A DNA stretch of 64,000 nucleotides from Ulvibacterium marinum (GCF_003626755.1 NZ_RBCJ01000002.1:1054001-1118000); one strand, 5' to 3'. Positions 15,549-24,852 are shown, counted from the stretch's first letter. Numbers and translations are program-made. The notes: a model not told the origin generated them from the letters alone.

Positions 15549-16376
15549 AATTCTAAACATCATTACATCTCGATTTCCCAAAGAAAAACTATATTTTCCA
15601 ATAAGACCTTAAGTTCAGCTGCAGCTATTTGGTTTGTGACAGCAGTCCTAGGTCAGTGGATCTTTGCTTTTTATGTTGCCGCATTTTATGGTGGTGCCGC
15701 TATAAACGGGGACTTTATGAAATGGAACCGAGTTCTGCCGCACGGTTATATTGAAGGTGATACTATCGGCAATATGGCGGTTGCGATACATCTTCTCTTT
15801 GCAATCATCATTATGATTGGCGGACCACTTCAATTTATACCTCAAATTAGAAACCGCTTTCCGGCATTCCATCGTTGGAATGGAAAACTCTATCTAGTAA
15901 CTGCATTTATTGCCAGTTTTAGCGGTATCTATATGGTATTGACCAAAGGTACCATTACCGGAATCACAGGAGATATCAGTGTTAGCTTCAATGGGCTTTT
16001 AATTATGTTGTTCGCTTTGTTGGCATGGCGAATGGCGGTGGTCAGAAAATTTAAAGCACACGAGCGATGGGTACTTCGCTTGTTTTTGGTAGTCAATGGG
16101 GTTTGGTTTTTTAGGATAGGCCTTATGCTATCCTTTTTACTAAATGGAGGGCCTTTTGGATTCGACCCGGAGACTTTTCGAGGTCCGTTCATTACCTTTT
16201 TGGGTATAGGGCAATATATGATTCCCCTTCTGATCTTGGAACTCTATTTTTTCACGAAGGACCGTACGAGTAATTTCGGAAAGCTGACTATGGCCACTGC
16301 CCTATTTGTAATGACCATTTTTATGGGACTTGGAGTTTTCGCCGCGACCACGGGCATGTGGCTTCCACGTCTTTAG
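15546..16376 (+). CDS. DUF2306 membrane protein
   Basis: A 276-residue protein with about seven hydrophobic segments. The central part (GGPLQFIPQIRN followed by PAFHRWNGKLYLV and later KAHERWVLRLF) is the signature of DUF2306, with conserved His in HRWNG and HERW that could bind heme or a metal. The function of the family is not established. It is the third and last gene of the repeat-led trio; the gene after it has no such leader. Confidence 0.85.
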   Translation: MNSKHHYISISQRKTIFSNKTLSSAAAIWFVTAVLGQWIFAFYVAAFYGGAAINGDFMKWNRVLPHGYIEGDTIGNMAVAIHLLFAIIIMIGGPLQFIPQIRNRFPAFHRWNGKLYLVTAFIASFSGIYMVLTKGTITGITGDISVSFNGLLIMLFALLAWRMAVVRKFKAHERWVLRLFLVVNGVWFFRIGLMLSFLLNGGPFGFDPETFRGPFITFLGIGQYMIPLLILELYFFTKDRTSNFGKLTMATALFVMTIFMGLGVFAATTGMWLPRL

Positions 16377-16455
16377 CCCAATAATGAACATTATTTGTAA
16401 CTAATTTGAAATCGGAACTACCAATAGTAGCCGTATTCCATTAAAAATTGAAAAA

Positions 16456-17604
16456 ATGAACAACTCTGTTTTAGGAAGTCGACCGATCAAAGAAAAAGGT
16501 GAATTGGAGAACGCTTATGAAAAACTCCTTGACATAGAACAAAGTAGAATGTACGAGCAGTTTTATGCTTTTCTAAGAACAACGGACCTACCTTATATTC
16601 CATGTTTGGAAAACGATGTGGAGATTGTATATCAAAAATGTTTCGAAACCTTACATAAACTGGGCGAAGTTTCAATTCCCGTTTCCGTCGCCTTATCCAT
16701 GCATTATTATGTTTTGGCATCCATAGCCACTTACCCATTTAAGAAAACAAGTCCGCAGTATTGGAAAAGGGAAATCCTATTAAACAAAATCAAAAAGGAA
16801 CGGGTGTTTATTGCTAATACGGGGTCGATACGAACATATGACAACGTTTCGGAAAACAAAGGTATTCTGGCCATGAAAGAAAAGGATAATTATATTGTAT
16901 ATGGCCGTGCACCCTTCATGTCCCTGGCCGGGATTGCAGATTACCTCGTCTTTACAGCAGAGTTATCCGATGGAGGCAAGGCTGTGTTTTTTGCTGCTTC
17001 GGACAATGCCCAAATCGAGTTTACCGATACTGTTTTTGGCGATACCATGAAAGGGTCGTTTACAAAATCCGTAAAATTCAAAAACTTGCGGGTCCCCGTT
17101 TCAAACGTCATAAAGTTAGATGCCCAAACCAAGGAACAATCCGAGCTTTTAATATATCAAAGGTCATGGTTTCAGGCATTGGTATCGGCCCCATATCTAG
17201 GAGCTGCTAAACGCGTGATAAAGGAAGTAAAGGGTTTTGGTGAACAAAAAATGAAAAAGGGGAAAAAACTATCGGAATCCGAATACTTTTTGAATAATCT
17301 GGGAGAATTGGTAGTAAAATATAAAGGGGCGAGGCAACTATGCATGCAAGCGGGTCGTGCGCTATCTAGGTTCAAACAAGGAAACAAGGTCCTGTTGGAA
17401 ATGCTATTTGAAGCTTCCGTACTGTCCAAATTCTTTGGCACACATCATGCTGAAGAAATTGTGACCCAGGCCAGATATATCATGGGGACCCAGTTTTTAT
17501 CACCCCAAACCATGACTCACAAAATTTATAAGGAGATTGTTTTTGGCCCCCTACAGCCCATGACCGATATTGATATTAAGGCATATTTTAGCCAAAACCT
17601 ATAA
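16456..17604 (+). CDS. divergent acyl-CoA dehydrogenase-like protein lacking the canonical catalytic glutamate
   Basis: A 382-residue protein with the acyl-CoA dehydrogenase architecture: N-terminal helices, a middle beta domain (ADYLVFTAELSDGG near 157-170, then GDTMKGSFTKSVKFKNLRVP), and a C-terminal helical domain. Where most members have RIYEGTNEI this one reads HKIYKEIVFGPLQP, so the usual catalytic Glu position is Lys. Some distant subgroups have a comparable GP..P ending, and such members may act on other substrates or use another base. It is not linked to the fad operon at 48164-54090. The substrate is unknown. Confidence 0.75.
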   Translation: MNNSVLGSRPIKEKGELENAYEKLLDIEQSRMYEQFYAFLRTTDLPYIPCLENDVEIVYQKCFETLHKLGEVSIPVSVALSMHYYVLASIATYPFKKTSPQYWKREILLNKIKKERVFIANTGSIRTYDNVSENKGILAMKEKDNYIVYGRAPFMSLAGIADYLVFTAELSDGGKAVFFAASDNAQIEFTDTVFGDTMKGSFTKSVKFKNLRVPVSNVIKLDAQTKEQSELLIYQRSWFQALVSAPYLGAAKRVIKEVKGFGEQKMKKGKKLSESEYFLNNLGELVVKYKGARQLCMQAGRALSRFKQGNKVLLEMLFEASVLSKFFGTHHAEEIVTQARYIMGTQFLSPQTMTHKIYKEIVFGPLQPMTDIDIKAYFSQNL

Positions 17605-17855
17605 ACCAGACTACTATTTCATATGGGGCCCACAAATCATTCTGGTAATGGTTTGATTTGATAATAAAATCGTTTGTGGTTGTTGGATTATTAAGTTATT
17701 GGGTTGTTTTGTTGGTACGCGACAATAACTTGGTAAACCAATAACTGGACAACTCTTAAAATCGAAATATTTCCAGATACTGAACCCGAAAATAAGGGCA
17801 CACACAAAGTATATAATTGCCTGCCGCAGGCAGGGTTTCAACTAAAGATTGACCT
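17605..17855. other. 251-bp spacer of decayed repeat sequence
   Basis: No gene is supported here. A GT-rich run of GTTGTTG/GATTATT-like units (17672-17714) is followed by an inverted repeat with 9-bp arms AGTTATTGG (17694-17702) and CCAATAACT (17738-17746). Just before the next gene there is a GC-rich palindrome CCTGCCGCAGGCAGG (17820-17834). The 75-codon minus-strand open frame across it has no coding character. Confidence 0.45.
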
Positions 17856-18824
17856 ATGAAGGCCATACGCAACGAAAAATATGGTTTACCCAACGTACTT
17901 CAATTGAAAGAAGTGGAAAGACCCGTGCCCAAAAACAATGAGGTTTTGGTAAAGGTACATGCCTCGTCCATAAACTCCTGGGATTGGGACTACCTCACCG
18001 GGAGGCCTCGCCTATATCGACTATTCTTTGGTCTGTTTAAACCAAAGCATAAAATTTTAGGGGCCGATATTGCGGGACAGGTACTATCGGTTGGTGGAGA
18101 AGTTAAACTTTTCAAACCCGGAGATATGGTCTACGGAGACCTCTCCGCATACAATTGGGGTGGTTTTGCCGAATTTGTTTGTGCCGATGAAAACCTCTTG
18201 TCCACAAAACCGGCCAACTTAACCTATGAAGAGGCGGCAGCGGTGCCCCAGGCGGGCGTGCTTGCGCTCCAAGGATTACGTCACAATGGTGATATTGAGG
18301 AAGGACATAAAGTCTTGATCAATGGTGCCGGTGGCGGCGTAGGGACCTTTGCCTTACAACTGGCCAAGCTTTGGGGTGCAGAAGTAACTGCGGTGGATCG
18401 TTCCGATAAATTGGATGTGCTTCTAGACCTGGGTGCCGACTTCGTAATCGATTACCAAAAAGAGAACTTTACAAAGACCGAAAAAAAGTATGACCTGATA
18501 CTGGATGTTATTGCGAAAAAACCACTTTCCAAATACAAAAGTGTTTTAAATCCCAATGGGGCATTTGTCGTGGTGGGAGGGTCTGTAACATTACTTTTAA
18601 AACTGGCCCTAAAGTCTATATTTCCCAAGAAATCTGACAGGAAAATGGGAATCCTTATGCACAAGCCGAACAGACAGGATTTGAAAATTCTCCAAGAGTT
18701 ATTGGAATCTGGAAAACTAAAACCTATTGTAGACCAATCCTTTCCTTTAGCCAAAACCCGTGATGCTTTCACATACTATGGAAAAAACCTGGTAAAGGGA
18801 AAAATCGTTATTACCGTGGAGTAA
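17856..18824 (+). CDS. zinc-free NAD(P)-dependent alcohol dehydrogenase / quinone oxidoreductase family
   Basis: A 322-residue medium-chain dehydrogenase/reductase related to the protein at 8700-9659. It has the GroES-like half starting VPKNNEVLVKV, the Rossmann loop NGAGGGVGT near 156-164, and the acidic strand end AVDRS. No zinc-binding cysteines are present. The conserved final block GKIVITV is typical. It follows the spacer at 17605-17855 and precedes a divergently unrelated AraC gene on the same strand by 107 bp. The substrate is unknown. Confidence 0.88.
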   Translation: MKAIRNEKYGLPNVLQLKEVERPVPKNNEVLVKVHASSINSWDWDYLTGRPRLYRLFFGLFKPKHKILGADIAGQVLSVGGEVKLFKPGDMVYGDLSAYNWGGFAEFVCADENLLSTKPANLTYEEAAAVPQAGVLALQGLRHNGDIEEGHKVLINGAGGGVGTFALQLAKLWGAEVTAVDRSDKLDVLLDLGADFVIDYQKENFTKTEKKYDLILDVIAKKPLSKYKSVLNPNGAFVVVGGSVTLLLKLALKSIFPKKSDRKMGILMHKPNRQDLKILQELLESGKLKPIVDQSFPLAKTRDAFTYYGKNLVKGKIVITVE

Positions 18825-18931
18825 TTGCTTGTTCAAAATAAACACAGTTTTCCAAAACACTAAATAATCCTATATTCGTAACAATGCCTGCCCTGTTTTG
18901 TCATTACCACGGCTGACCGAACAAATAGACC

Positions 18932-20002
18932 ATGACCATCTATATTGCCGATATCATTCCCTTCATCATCATTCTTCAAAGTATCTTTTTTGCACTGGTT
19001 CTCCTAACCGATAGGGGATCCAAAAAAATAAGTAACAGTTACTTGGCTTCCTTTCTAATCATGCTTGCACTACAGTTTACGGTGATGTTGAACGACACCT
19101 ATGGAACCGCCAATATTTTTCTAAGTGCAACGCTTTGTGTTTATGGCTTTGCTTACGGCCCATTGCTCTTTTTATATTCGAGATCTTTGATGTATCGAAA
19201 GTTTCGTTTTTCTTTTTTACAATTGGCCCACTTTATACCCTTTGTCATATTGCTCCTAACTGCAGCACTTGGCTATTCATTTTGCGGAAGATTTGGGTTT
19301 TTGCTATATGTTAGTCTTTTGACTTATAGCACTTTGGCAATCCTAAAAGTTGTCACCTATAGAAAAATAGTAAAGGAGACCCAATCATCTTTGAGTCGTA
19401 CCGATTTAGTATGGCTTCAATGGACGATTATTATTTTTTGTGTTGCACTGCTGTTGGATATGGTCGATCAGCTTTTTTGGAGCACGGACCTTTTTGCTGG
19501 TATCTCATCCATTCACCTAATGATTCTCTTGCTTATTAATTGGATGTTCTATAAAGGACTTAAACAACCTCAGATTTTTCTGGGTATCACGGCATTGGAT
19601 GAAGCTGTTTTTATGGAAAAAAGAAAAGCTCCCCTCAAAACGACTCCGGATACTTCCGAAAAACAAGATCTTGAGCACATTCAGGGTTTTATGCGGGATA
19701 GCGACCTTTATATGGATCCGGAACTCAGCCTAAGGCAACTTTCGGAGCAGTTGCAAATACCTCCTAGAAGGCTGTCCTATTTGATCAATGCTTTTTTGGG
19801 GCAGAATTTCATGGGTTTCATCAATAATCATCGAATTGAAAAGGCGAAATCCCGTTTGGAGTATCCTAAAGAAAAAGGGGAAACTATATTGGAGGTAATG
19901 TACGAAGTGGGTTTTAACTCAAAATCCTCATTCAACACCCTATTCAAACAAAAGACTGGTTTAACCCCTACGGAATACAAGAAAAAACACCTTTCTTCCT
20001 AG
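18932..20002 (+). CDS. membrane-bound AraC-family transcriptional regulator
   Basis: A 356-residue protein with about seven N-terminal hydrophobic segments (to about residue 215) and a C-terminal AraC double helix-turn-helix. The latter contains LSLRQLSEQL near 268-277 and the second-helix block VMYEVGFNSKSSFNTLFKQ near 323-341. This membrane 7TM plus AraC design is common in Bacteroidota and suggests an envelope or small-molecule signal. The stop codon overlaps the first of three related half-sites (AGTTCGTATTC), and the amidohydrolase gene downstream is the likely target. Confidence 0.9.
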   Translation: MTIYIADIIPFIIILQSIFFALVLLTDRGSKKISNSYLASFLIMLALQFTVMLNDTYGTANIFLSATLCVYGFAYGPLLFLYSRSLMYRKFRFSFLQLAHFIPFVILLLTAALGYSFCGRFGFLLYVSLLTYSTLAILKVVTYRKIVKETQSSLSRTDLVWLQWTIIIFCVALLLDMVDQLFWSTDLFAGISSIHLMILLLINWMFYKGLKQPQIFLGITALDEAVFMEKRKAPLKTTPDTSEKQDLEHIQGFMRDSDLYMDPELSLRQLSEQLQIPPRRLSYLINAFLGQNFMGFINNHRIEKAKSRLEYPKEKGETILEVMYEVGFNSKSSFNTLFKQKTGLTPTEYKKKHLSS

Positions 20003-20075
20003 TTCGTATTCTTGTAAACCAAAATCCAAACCCTTTATCCCCTCTAAAATTAGTTCGAGTTCATGAATACGAACT
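20001..20075. promoter_or_regulatory. triple half-site cluster between the AraC regulator and the amidohydrolase
   Basis: AGTTCGTATTC (20001-20011), AGTTCGAGTTC (20052-20062) and GAATACGAACT (20065-20075) are one motif in direct and inverted copies. The last two form a 24-bp palindrome, 10 of 12 positions symmetric. Spacing and position upstream of the amidohydrolase suggest operator sites for the AraC protein. A weak terminator role for the 24-bp palindrome (followed by TTTT) is the alternative. Confidence 0.5.
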
Positions 20076-20125
20076 TTTCATACCCAAAAGTCTAATTTCT
20101 TTGTTGACATCATCAAATTTTGTCC

Positions 20126-21562
20126 ATGAAGAAAATACTGAGATTCACAAAAAAACTATTGAAGTTTTTGGTCATCACCCTATTTATGCTTTTGCTTTTT
20201 TTAATCGCAATCGTTCTTATTTCAAGCAAAGATTATGGCAATCCCGAATCGGTTATTGGGCAAGAAAATGAGGCATTGGCCCTTACCCATGTAAACATTA
20301 TCAGTATGGACCAAGGTCGCGAAGTGTTGGAAAAGCACAAGACGCTATTAATAGATAAAGGCATTATTACGGGAATGATTCCAGATTCGGTTTCCATACC
20401 AAGCGGATATTCGATCAAAAACCTAAACGGAAAATATGTGATGCCAGGCCTTATTGACATGCATACCCATATTTTTGATCGATCTGATCTGGCAATGTAC
20501 TTGGGCTACGGTGTGACCACGGTACGGAATATGATGGGATTTCCCATGCATTTGAGGTGGCGGGAGCAGGTAAACGACGGCTTATATCCAGGAGCAACCT
20601 TAATAACCGCTTCACCGACCATAAACAGTGGGGCCAATACAGGTCCTTTTCATAAGAATATAAATACCCCTCAAGAGGGCACTGAGGCAGTGAGTGCTTA
20701 TAAGGATAAAGGGTACGACTTCATCAAAATCTATGATGGACTTAATCGGCAACAATTTGAAAGTATTATGCAAGAAGCCAACCATTTGGATATGGATGTG
20801 GCCGGGCATCCTCCACATGCCATAGACCTGAATGTACTTCTACAATACCCGATTACCTCTTTTGAGCATATTGAAGAAGTTATTCAAGGTATGATGGATT
20901 ACGAGCTGGATACCGTCATGGGAAGGAAAATTGCAAAAGAATTAAAACAAAATGACGCCAAAGTAACCGTTACCCTATCGCCCTTTCACCATATTTACAA
21001 AACCACGGTAGAAGGGGAAGCATTCATGAATTCAATCCCCAAAATCCCCATCAACCCCTTTATTGAATTTATCGGCAAGAAACAGCTTTCCCAATGGATC
21101 GACTCCAATGAAGGTACTTACAAATGGCATGTGGATAAATACCGCTGCATGAAAGATCTTGTTCGTATTTTTAATGAGGAAGAGGTCACTTTACTACTTG
21201 GTACCGATACCGGACCTAATCTGACCGCTCCAGGATTGACCTTGCACGAGGAAATTGCCTTATTGCACGAAAATGGACTAAAACCCTATGCAATACTACA
21301 ATCTGGTACCATAGAAGCGGCAAAGGCCTTGGGTATGGAAAATGAGATAGGCTCCATTACTAAGGGTAAAAAATCACAGTTGTTGATTCTAAATGATAAT
21401 CCATTGACCCACTTGGATGCCATGAGAAATCCTTATGGTATGATTAACAATACCTTATGGTACAATGAAGGGGATATTGATGATTTAAGAAAGATGGGAG
21501 GTGATAAATCAGGAATCCTAATGACTTTAGGCCGATTTCTTGATCACATGCTTAAAAAATAG
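20126..21562 (+). CDS. membrane-anchored amidohydrolase (imidazolonepropionase-like)
   Basis: A 478-residue metal-dependent hydrolase. An N-terminal basic stretch and hydrophobic helix (about 12-33) anchor it or act as signal. The metal motif MPGLIDMHTH ends with His113 and His115, followed by the later AGHPPHAID, FEHIEE and LLGTDTGPN blocks that supply the other metal ligands. The final LNDNPL block is typical of the subfamily. I place the start at ATG 20126; a TTG two codons earlier would add only Met-Ser. The AraC gene and its half-site cluster lie directly upstream. The substrate (cyclic amide or ester, possibly a dipeptide) is unknown. Confidence 0.87.
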   Translation: MKKILRFTKKLLKFLVITLFMLLLFLIAIVLISSKDYGNPESVIGQENEALALTHVNIISMDQGREVLEKHKTLLIDKGIITGMIPDSVSIPSGYSIKNLNGKYVMPGLIDMHTHIFDRSDLAMYLGYGVTTVRNMMGFPMHLRWREQVNDGLYPGATLITASPTINSGANTGPFHKNINTPQEGTEAVSAYKDKGYDFIKIYDGLNRQQFESIMQEANHLDMDVAGHPPHAIDLNVLLQYPITSFEHIEEVIQGMMDYELDTVMGRKIAKELKQNDAKVTVTLSPFHHIYKTTVEGEAFMNSIPKIPINPFIEFIGKKQLSQWIDSNEGTYKWHVDKYRCMKDLVRIFNEEEVTLLLGTDTGPNLTAPGLTLHEEIALLHENGLKPYAILQSGTIEAAKALGMENEIGSITKGKKSQLLILNDNPLTHLDAMRNPYGMINNTLWYNEGDIDDLRKMGGDKSGILMTLGRFLDHMLKK

Positions 21563-21603
21563 AGGACAAGAAGTTAATGCCCAAACCCTGCTACGTAAGT
21601 ACC

Positions 21604-24456
21604 CTACTTGCTCAAATACATTTTTCTACGTCCGTACAAGTCGTAAAACTGGTCGTCCTTTAGGCTATCAATGAACAGGATACTTTCCCCCGTACTCTTC
21701 ATTTCCGGACCTAAATTCTTGTTCACGTTAGGAAATTTGTTGAATGAGAACACCGGTTGCTTAATGGCAAAGCCCTCCAACTGGGGATCGAATTCAAAGT
21801 CTTTGACTTTCTTTTCACCCAACATCACCTTTGTAGCGTAATTTACATAAGGTTCCTTATAAGCTTTGGCAATAAAGGGTACCGTTCTGGATGCCCTGGG
21901 GTTTGCTTCTATGATATAGACCATATCATCCTTAATGGCAAATTGGATATTGATCAACCCTACGGTATTCAGGGCTAAGGCAATTTTCTTTGTATGATCC
22001 TTAATCTGCTGCATTACGAACTCGCCTAAATTAAATGGAGGCAGGGTAGCATTGGAATCCCCGGAATGGATACCACAAGGCTCTATATGCTCCATAATTC
22101 CAATGATATAAATCTCCTCCCCATCACAGATGGCATCGGCTTCGGCCTCTATGGCTCCATCCAGATAATGGTCCAAAAGCAGTTTGTTGTTCGGTATTTT
22201 GCGCAGTAAGTCCACTACATGCGCTTCCAGTTCCTCTTTGTTGATGACAATTTTCATTCCTTGCCCTCCCAATACGTATGAAGGCCGCACCAATAATGGG
22301 AAGCCAAGTTCGTCTGCCAATTGCAGCGCTTCGTCCGCAGTTTCCGCTACCCCAAACCTCGGGTAGGGAATGTCATTCTCTTTGAGCAGCGTGGAAAAAC
22401 TACCTCGATCCTCGGCCAGATCTAAGGACTCAAAGCTGGTACCTATAATTTTGATTCCATATTTATCCAACTTTTCCGCCAGCTTTAGGGCTGTTTGGCC
22501 ACCTAATTGGACGATTACACCCTCTGGTTTTTCATGACGGATGATGTCATAAATATGTTCCCAGAAAACAGGTTCAAAATAGAGTTTATCCGCCGTATCA
22601 AAATCAGTGGAGACCGTTTCCGGATTGCAATTGATCATTATGGTTTCATATCCACATTCGGCTGCGGCCAGAACCCCATGTACACAGCAATAATCAAATT
22701 CTATCCCCTGCCCTATTCTATTGGGACCCGAACCTAGGACCACTATTTTCTTCCGGTCTGTAACCGCGCTATCATTTTCTACATACCGTTCCCCGTCCGG
22801 TGTTTCTATCTCGGCTTCAAAAGTAGAATAGTAATAAGGGGTCATCGCCTTGAATTCGGCGGCACAAGTATCCACTAATTTATAGACGCGATTAACGCCC
22901 ATTTCCGCTCGCTTGTTGTAGACTTCGCTCTCCCAGCAATCCAGCATATGGGCTATCTGCCGATCGGCAAAACCTTTCTGCTTGGCCTCCAACATCAATT
23001 CCTTGCTTAAGGTTGCAATGGTATAGGTAGATATTTCCTTTTCCAACTGATACAGTTCCTCGTATTGCTTAAGGAACCACATATCTATTCTGGTAATATC
23101 ATGAATACGACTCAAAGGAATTCCCATTTGAATAGCATCATAGATAACGAACACCCGATCCCAACTGGGAATGGTCAATTTGCTGATAATCTGATTGTAA
23201 TCCTTGTATCCCTTTCCGTCGGCACCCAGCCCGTTTCTTTTAATTTCCAAGGATTGTGTGGCCTTATGTAAGGCTTCCTGGAAAGAACGGCCAATCCCCA
23301 TTACCTCACCAACGGCCTTCATCTGTAGGCCCAAGGTACGATCAGAGCCCTCAAACTTATCAAAATTCCATCGTGGTATTTTTACGATTACATAGTCCAA
23401 GGTTGGTTCGAATAATGCCGAAGTAGATTTGGTAATCTGGTTTTCCAACTCATCCAAATGATACCCCACGGCCAACTTGGCAGCTATCTTGGCAATAGGA
23501 TAACCGGTTGCCTTGGAAGCCAATGCTGATGATCGTGACACCCTGGGGTTGATCTCAATGGCAATAATATCCTCTTTTTCATCCGGGCTAACAGCAAACT
23601 GTACGTTACAACCTCCAGCGAAATCGCCAATGCTCCGCATCATCTTTATGGCCATATCCCGCATACGCTGGAAGGTCCTATCCGAAAGTGTCATCGCTGG
23701 GGCCACTGTAATGGAATCCCCAGTATGGATACCCATAGGATCCATATTTTCTATGGTACAGATAATGACCACATTATCGTTCTTGTCCCGTAGAAGCTCA
23801 AGTTCATACTCCTTCCAGCCCATCATGGCCTTGTCTATCATTACCTCGTGAATCGGGGATATTTCCAGACCGCGGCTTAAAAGTTCATCAAAATCTTCCG
23901 GCTTGTACACAATGGAAGCGCCGGCCCCCCCAAGCGTATACGACGCCCTAATAACCAAGGGAAAACCAAATTCCTGTGCAATTTCCTTCCCTTTTAGAAA
24001 AGAAGTAGCCGTTGCCTGTGGTGCCATACCTATCCCTATCTCCATCATCAATGCCCTGAACCGTTCCCGGTCCTCGGTAATATCTATGGCATCGATATCT
24101 ACGCCTATAATCTCTACATCAAAATCTTTCCAAATACCTTTTTCGTCCGCTTCAATACAAAGGTTTAATGCCGTTTGTCCGCCCATCGTCGGTAATACGG
24201 CATCTATTTGTGGGTGTTTTTTTAAGATTTCCAGAATCGATTTTGTGGTCAACGGTTTAAGATAGATATGATCCGCCATAACCGGATCCGTCATAATAGT
24301 GGCCGGATTACTATTGATCAATATGGTTTCTATTCCGTCTTCTTTAAGGCTTCGTAGAGCCTGAGATCCGGAATAGTCGAATTCACAGGCCTGTCCAATG
24401 ATAATAGGTCCAGAACCTATTATCAAAATCGATTTTAAATCTTTTCTTTTGGGCAT
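21604..24456 (-). CDS. carB: carbamoyl-phosphate synthase large subunit, without the allosteric domain
   Basis: A 950-residue ATP-grasp enzyme that makes carbamoyl phosphate from bicarbonate, glutamine-derived ammonia and two ATP for pyrimidine and arginine synthesis. Both halves are complete, each with its own Gly-rich start (LIIGSGPIIIGQ near 11, LGSGPNRIGQG in the second half) and paired ATP-grasp domains. The chain ends shortly after GPEMKSTGE, where the E. coli protein (1073 residues) continues into the MGS-like regulatory domain. The missing domain implies loss of UMP/ornithine control by that route. I recall this length in other flavobacteria, so it is probably lineage-wide rather than a local truncation. 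carA is not in the window. Confidence 0.96.
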   Translation of the reverse strand: MPKRKDLKSILIIGSGPIIIGQACEFDYSGSQALRSLKEDGIETILINSNPATIMTDPVMADHIYLKPLTTKSILEILKKHPQIDAVLPTMGGQTALNLCIEADEKGIWKDFDVEIIGVDIDAIDITEDRERFRALMMEIGIGMAPQATATSFLKGKEIAQEFGFPLVIRASYTLGGAGASIVYKPEDFDELLSRGLEISPIHEVMIDKAMMGWKEYELELLRDKNDNVVIICTIENMDPMGIHTGDSITVAPAMTLSDRTFQRMRDMAIKMMRSIGDFAGGCNVQFAVSPDEKEDIIAIEINPRVSRSSALASKATGYPIAKIAAKLAVGYHLDELENQITKSTSALFEPTLDYVIVKIPRWNFDKFEGSDRTLGLQMKAVGEVMGIGRSFQEALHKATQSLEIKRNGLGADGKGYKDYNQIISKLTIPSWDRVFVIYDAIQMGIPLSRIHDITRIDMWFLKQYEELYQLEKEISTYTIATLSKELMLEAKQKGFADRQIAHMLDCWESEVYNKRAEMGVNRVYKLVDTCAAEFKAMTPYYYSTFEAEIETPDGERYVENDSAVTDRKKIVVLGSGPNRIGQGIEFDYCCVHGVLAAAECGYETIMINCNPETVSTDFDTADKLYFEPVFWEHIYDIIRHEKPEGVIVQLGGQTALKLAEKLDKYGIKIIGTSFESLDLAEDRGSFSTLLKENDIPYPRFGVAETADEALQLADELGFPLLVRPSYVLGGQGMKIVINKEELEAHVVDLLRKIPNNKLLLDHYLDGAIEAEADAICDGEEIYIIGIMEHIEPCGIHSGDSNATLPPFNLGEFVMQQIKDHTKKIALALNTVGLINIQFAIKDDMVYIIEANPRASRTVPFIAKAYKEPYVNYATKVMLGEKKVKDFEFDPQLEGFAIKQPVFSFNKFPNVNKNLGPEMKSTGESILFIDSLKDDQFYDLYGRRKMYLSK

Positions 24457-24506
24457 TTTTTATATTAGGTTTTAATCAGTTGGTACCGAAATAAGTTCGG
24501 TGTGGA

Positions 24507-24543
24507 CAAAAAAAAGGTGCTACTTCCGAAAAAGTAACACCTT
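24507..24543 (-). terminator. intrinsic terminator of rpmH
   Basis: On the minus strand AAGGTGTTACTT and AAGTAGCACCTT form a 12-bp stem with one mismatch around a short loop and run into a stretch of T residues (24514-24507). It lies 24 bp after the rpmH stop. Confidence 0.85.
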
Positions 24544-24566
24544 GGTATTGTTAAAATGTTCAATCA

Positions 24567-24725
24567 TTATTTTTTGTGTCTCGGCTCTGAGGATACGGAT
24601 AATTTTTTTCTTCCCTTGGCCCTTCTTCTGGCAAGTACCTTTCTGCCATTGGCAGTAGCCATGCGCTCTCTAAACCCATGTTTGTTCCTTCTCTTTCGCT
24701 TGGATGGCTGAAATGTTCTTTTCAT
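24567..24725 (-). CDS. rpmH: 50S ribosomal protein L34
   Basis: A 52-residue basic protein of the large ribosomal subunit. It starts [18 protein letters not shown] and continues with [19 protein letters not shown], the diagnostic L34 sequence. It carries a short extra C-terminal tail ([10 protein letters not shown]) beyond the usual 44-46 residues. It has its own promoter upstream and a terminator downstream, so it is a single-gene unit here. The rnpA/yidC neighbours common in other phyla are absent. Confidence 0.97.
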   Translation of the reverse strand: MKRTFQPSKRKRRNKHGFRERMATANGRKVLARRRAKGRKKLSVSSEPRHKK

Positions 24726-24788
24726 TTTTGAGCCTTTAAATACTTGTTATACGTTACAATGGACATTTTGCCCATAAAATTCTGGGCG

Positions 24789-24819
24789 CAAATATACGAA
24801 GAGTTTTTGCTTTGCCAAA
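24789..24819 (-). promoter_or_regulatory. rpmH promoter
   Basis: On the minus strand TTTG (24819-24816), a 19-bp spacer and TATATTTG (24796-24789) fit the Bacteroidota -33/-7 consensus perfectly. The leader before the rpmH ATG would be about 58 nt. Confidence 0.75.
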
Positions 24820-24852
24820 TGGAAATATAAAAATGTTTCGGTTTGTTTTTAT

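Noticed and set aside
17614-17841. 75-codon minus-strand open frame in the spacer
   Set aside because: It begins in the GC-rich palindrome and runs through low-complexity repeat sequence; no conserved motif, no promoter and no codon pattern like neighbouring genes.
8700-18824. The two alcohol dehydrogenases as ends of a duplicated segment
   Set aside because: They are related but only moderately similar, and none of the neighbouring genes is duplicated, so a segmental duplication is not supported.
21604-24456. CarB as a local frameshift or truncation
   Set aside because: The sequence downstream of the stop shows no remnant of the regulatory domain in any frame, and the next gene follows within 50 bp.
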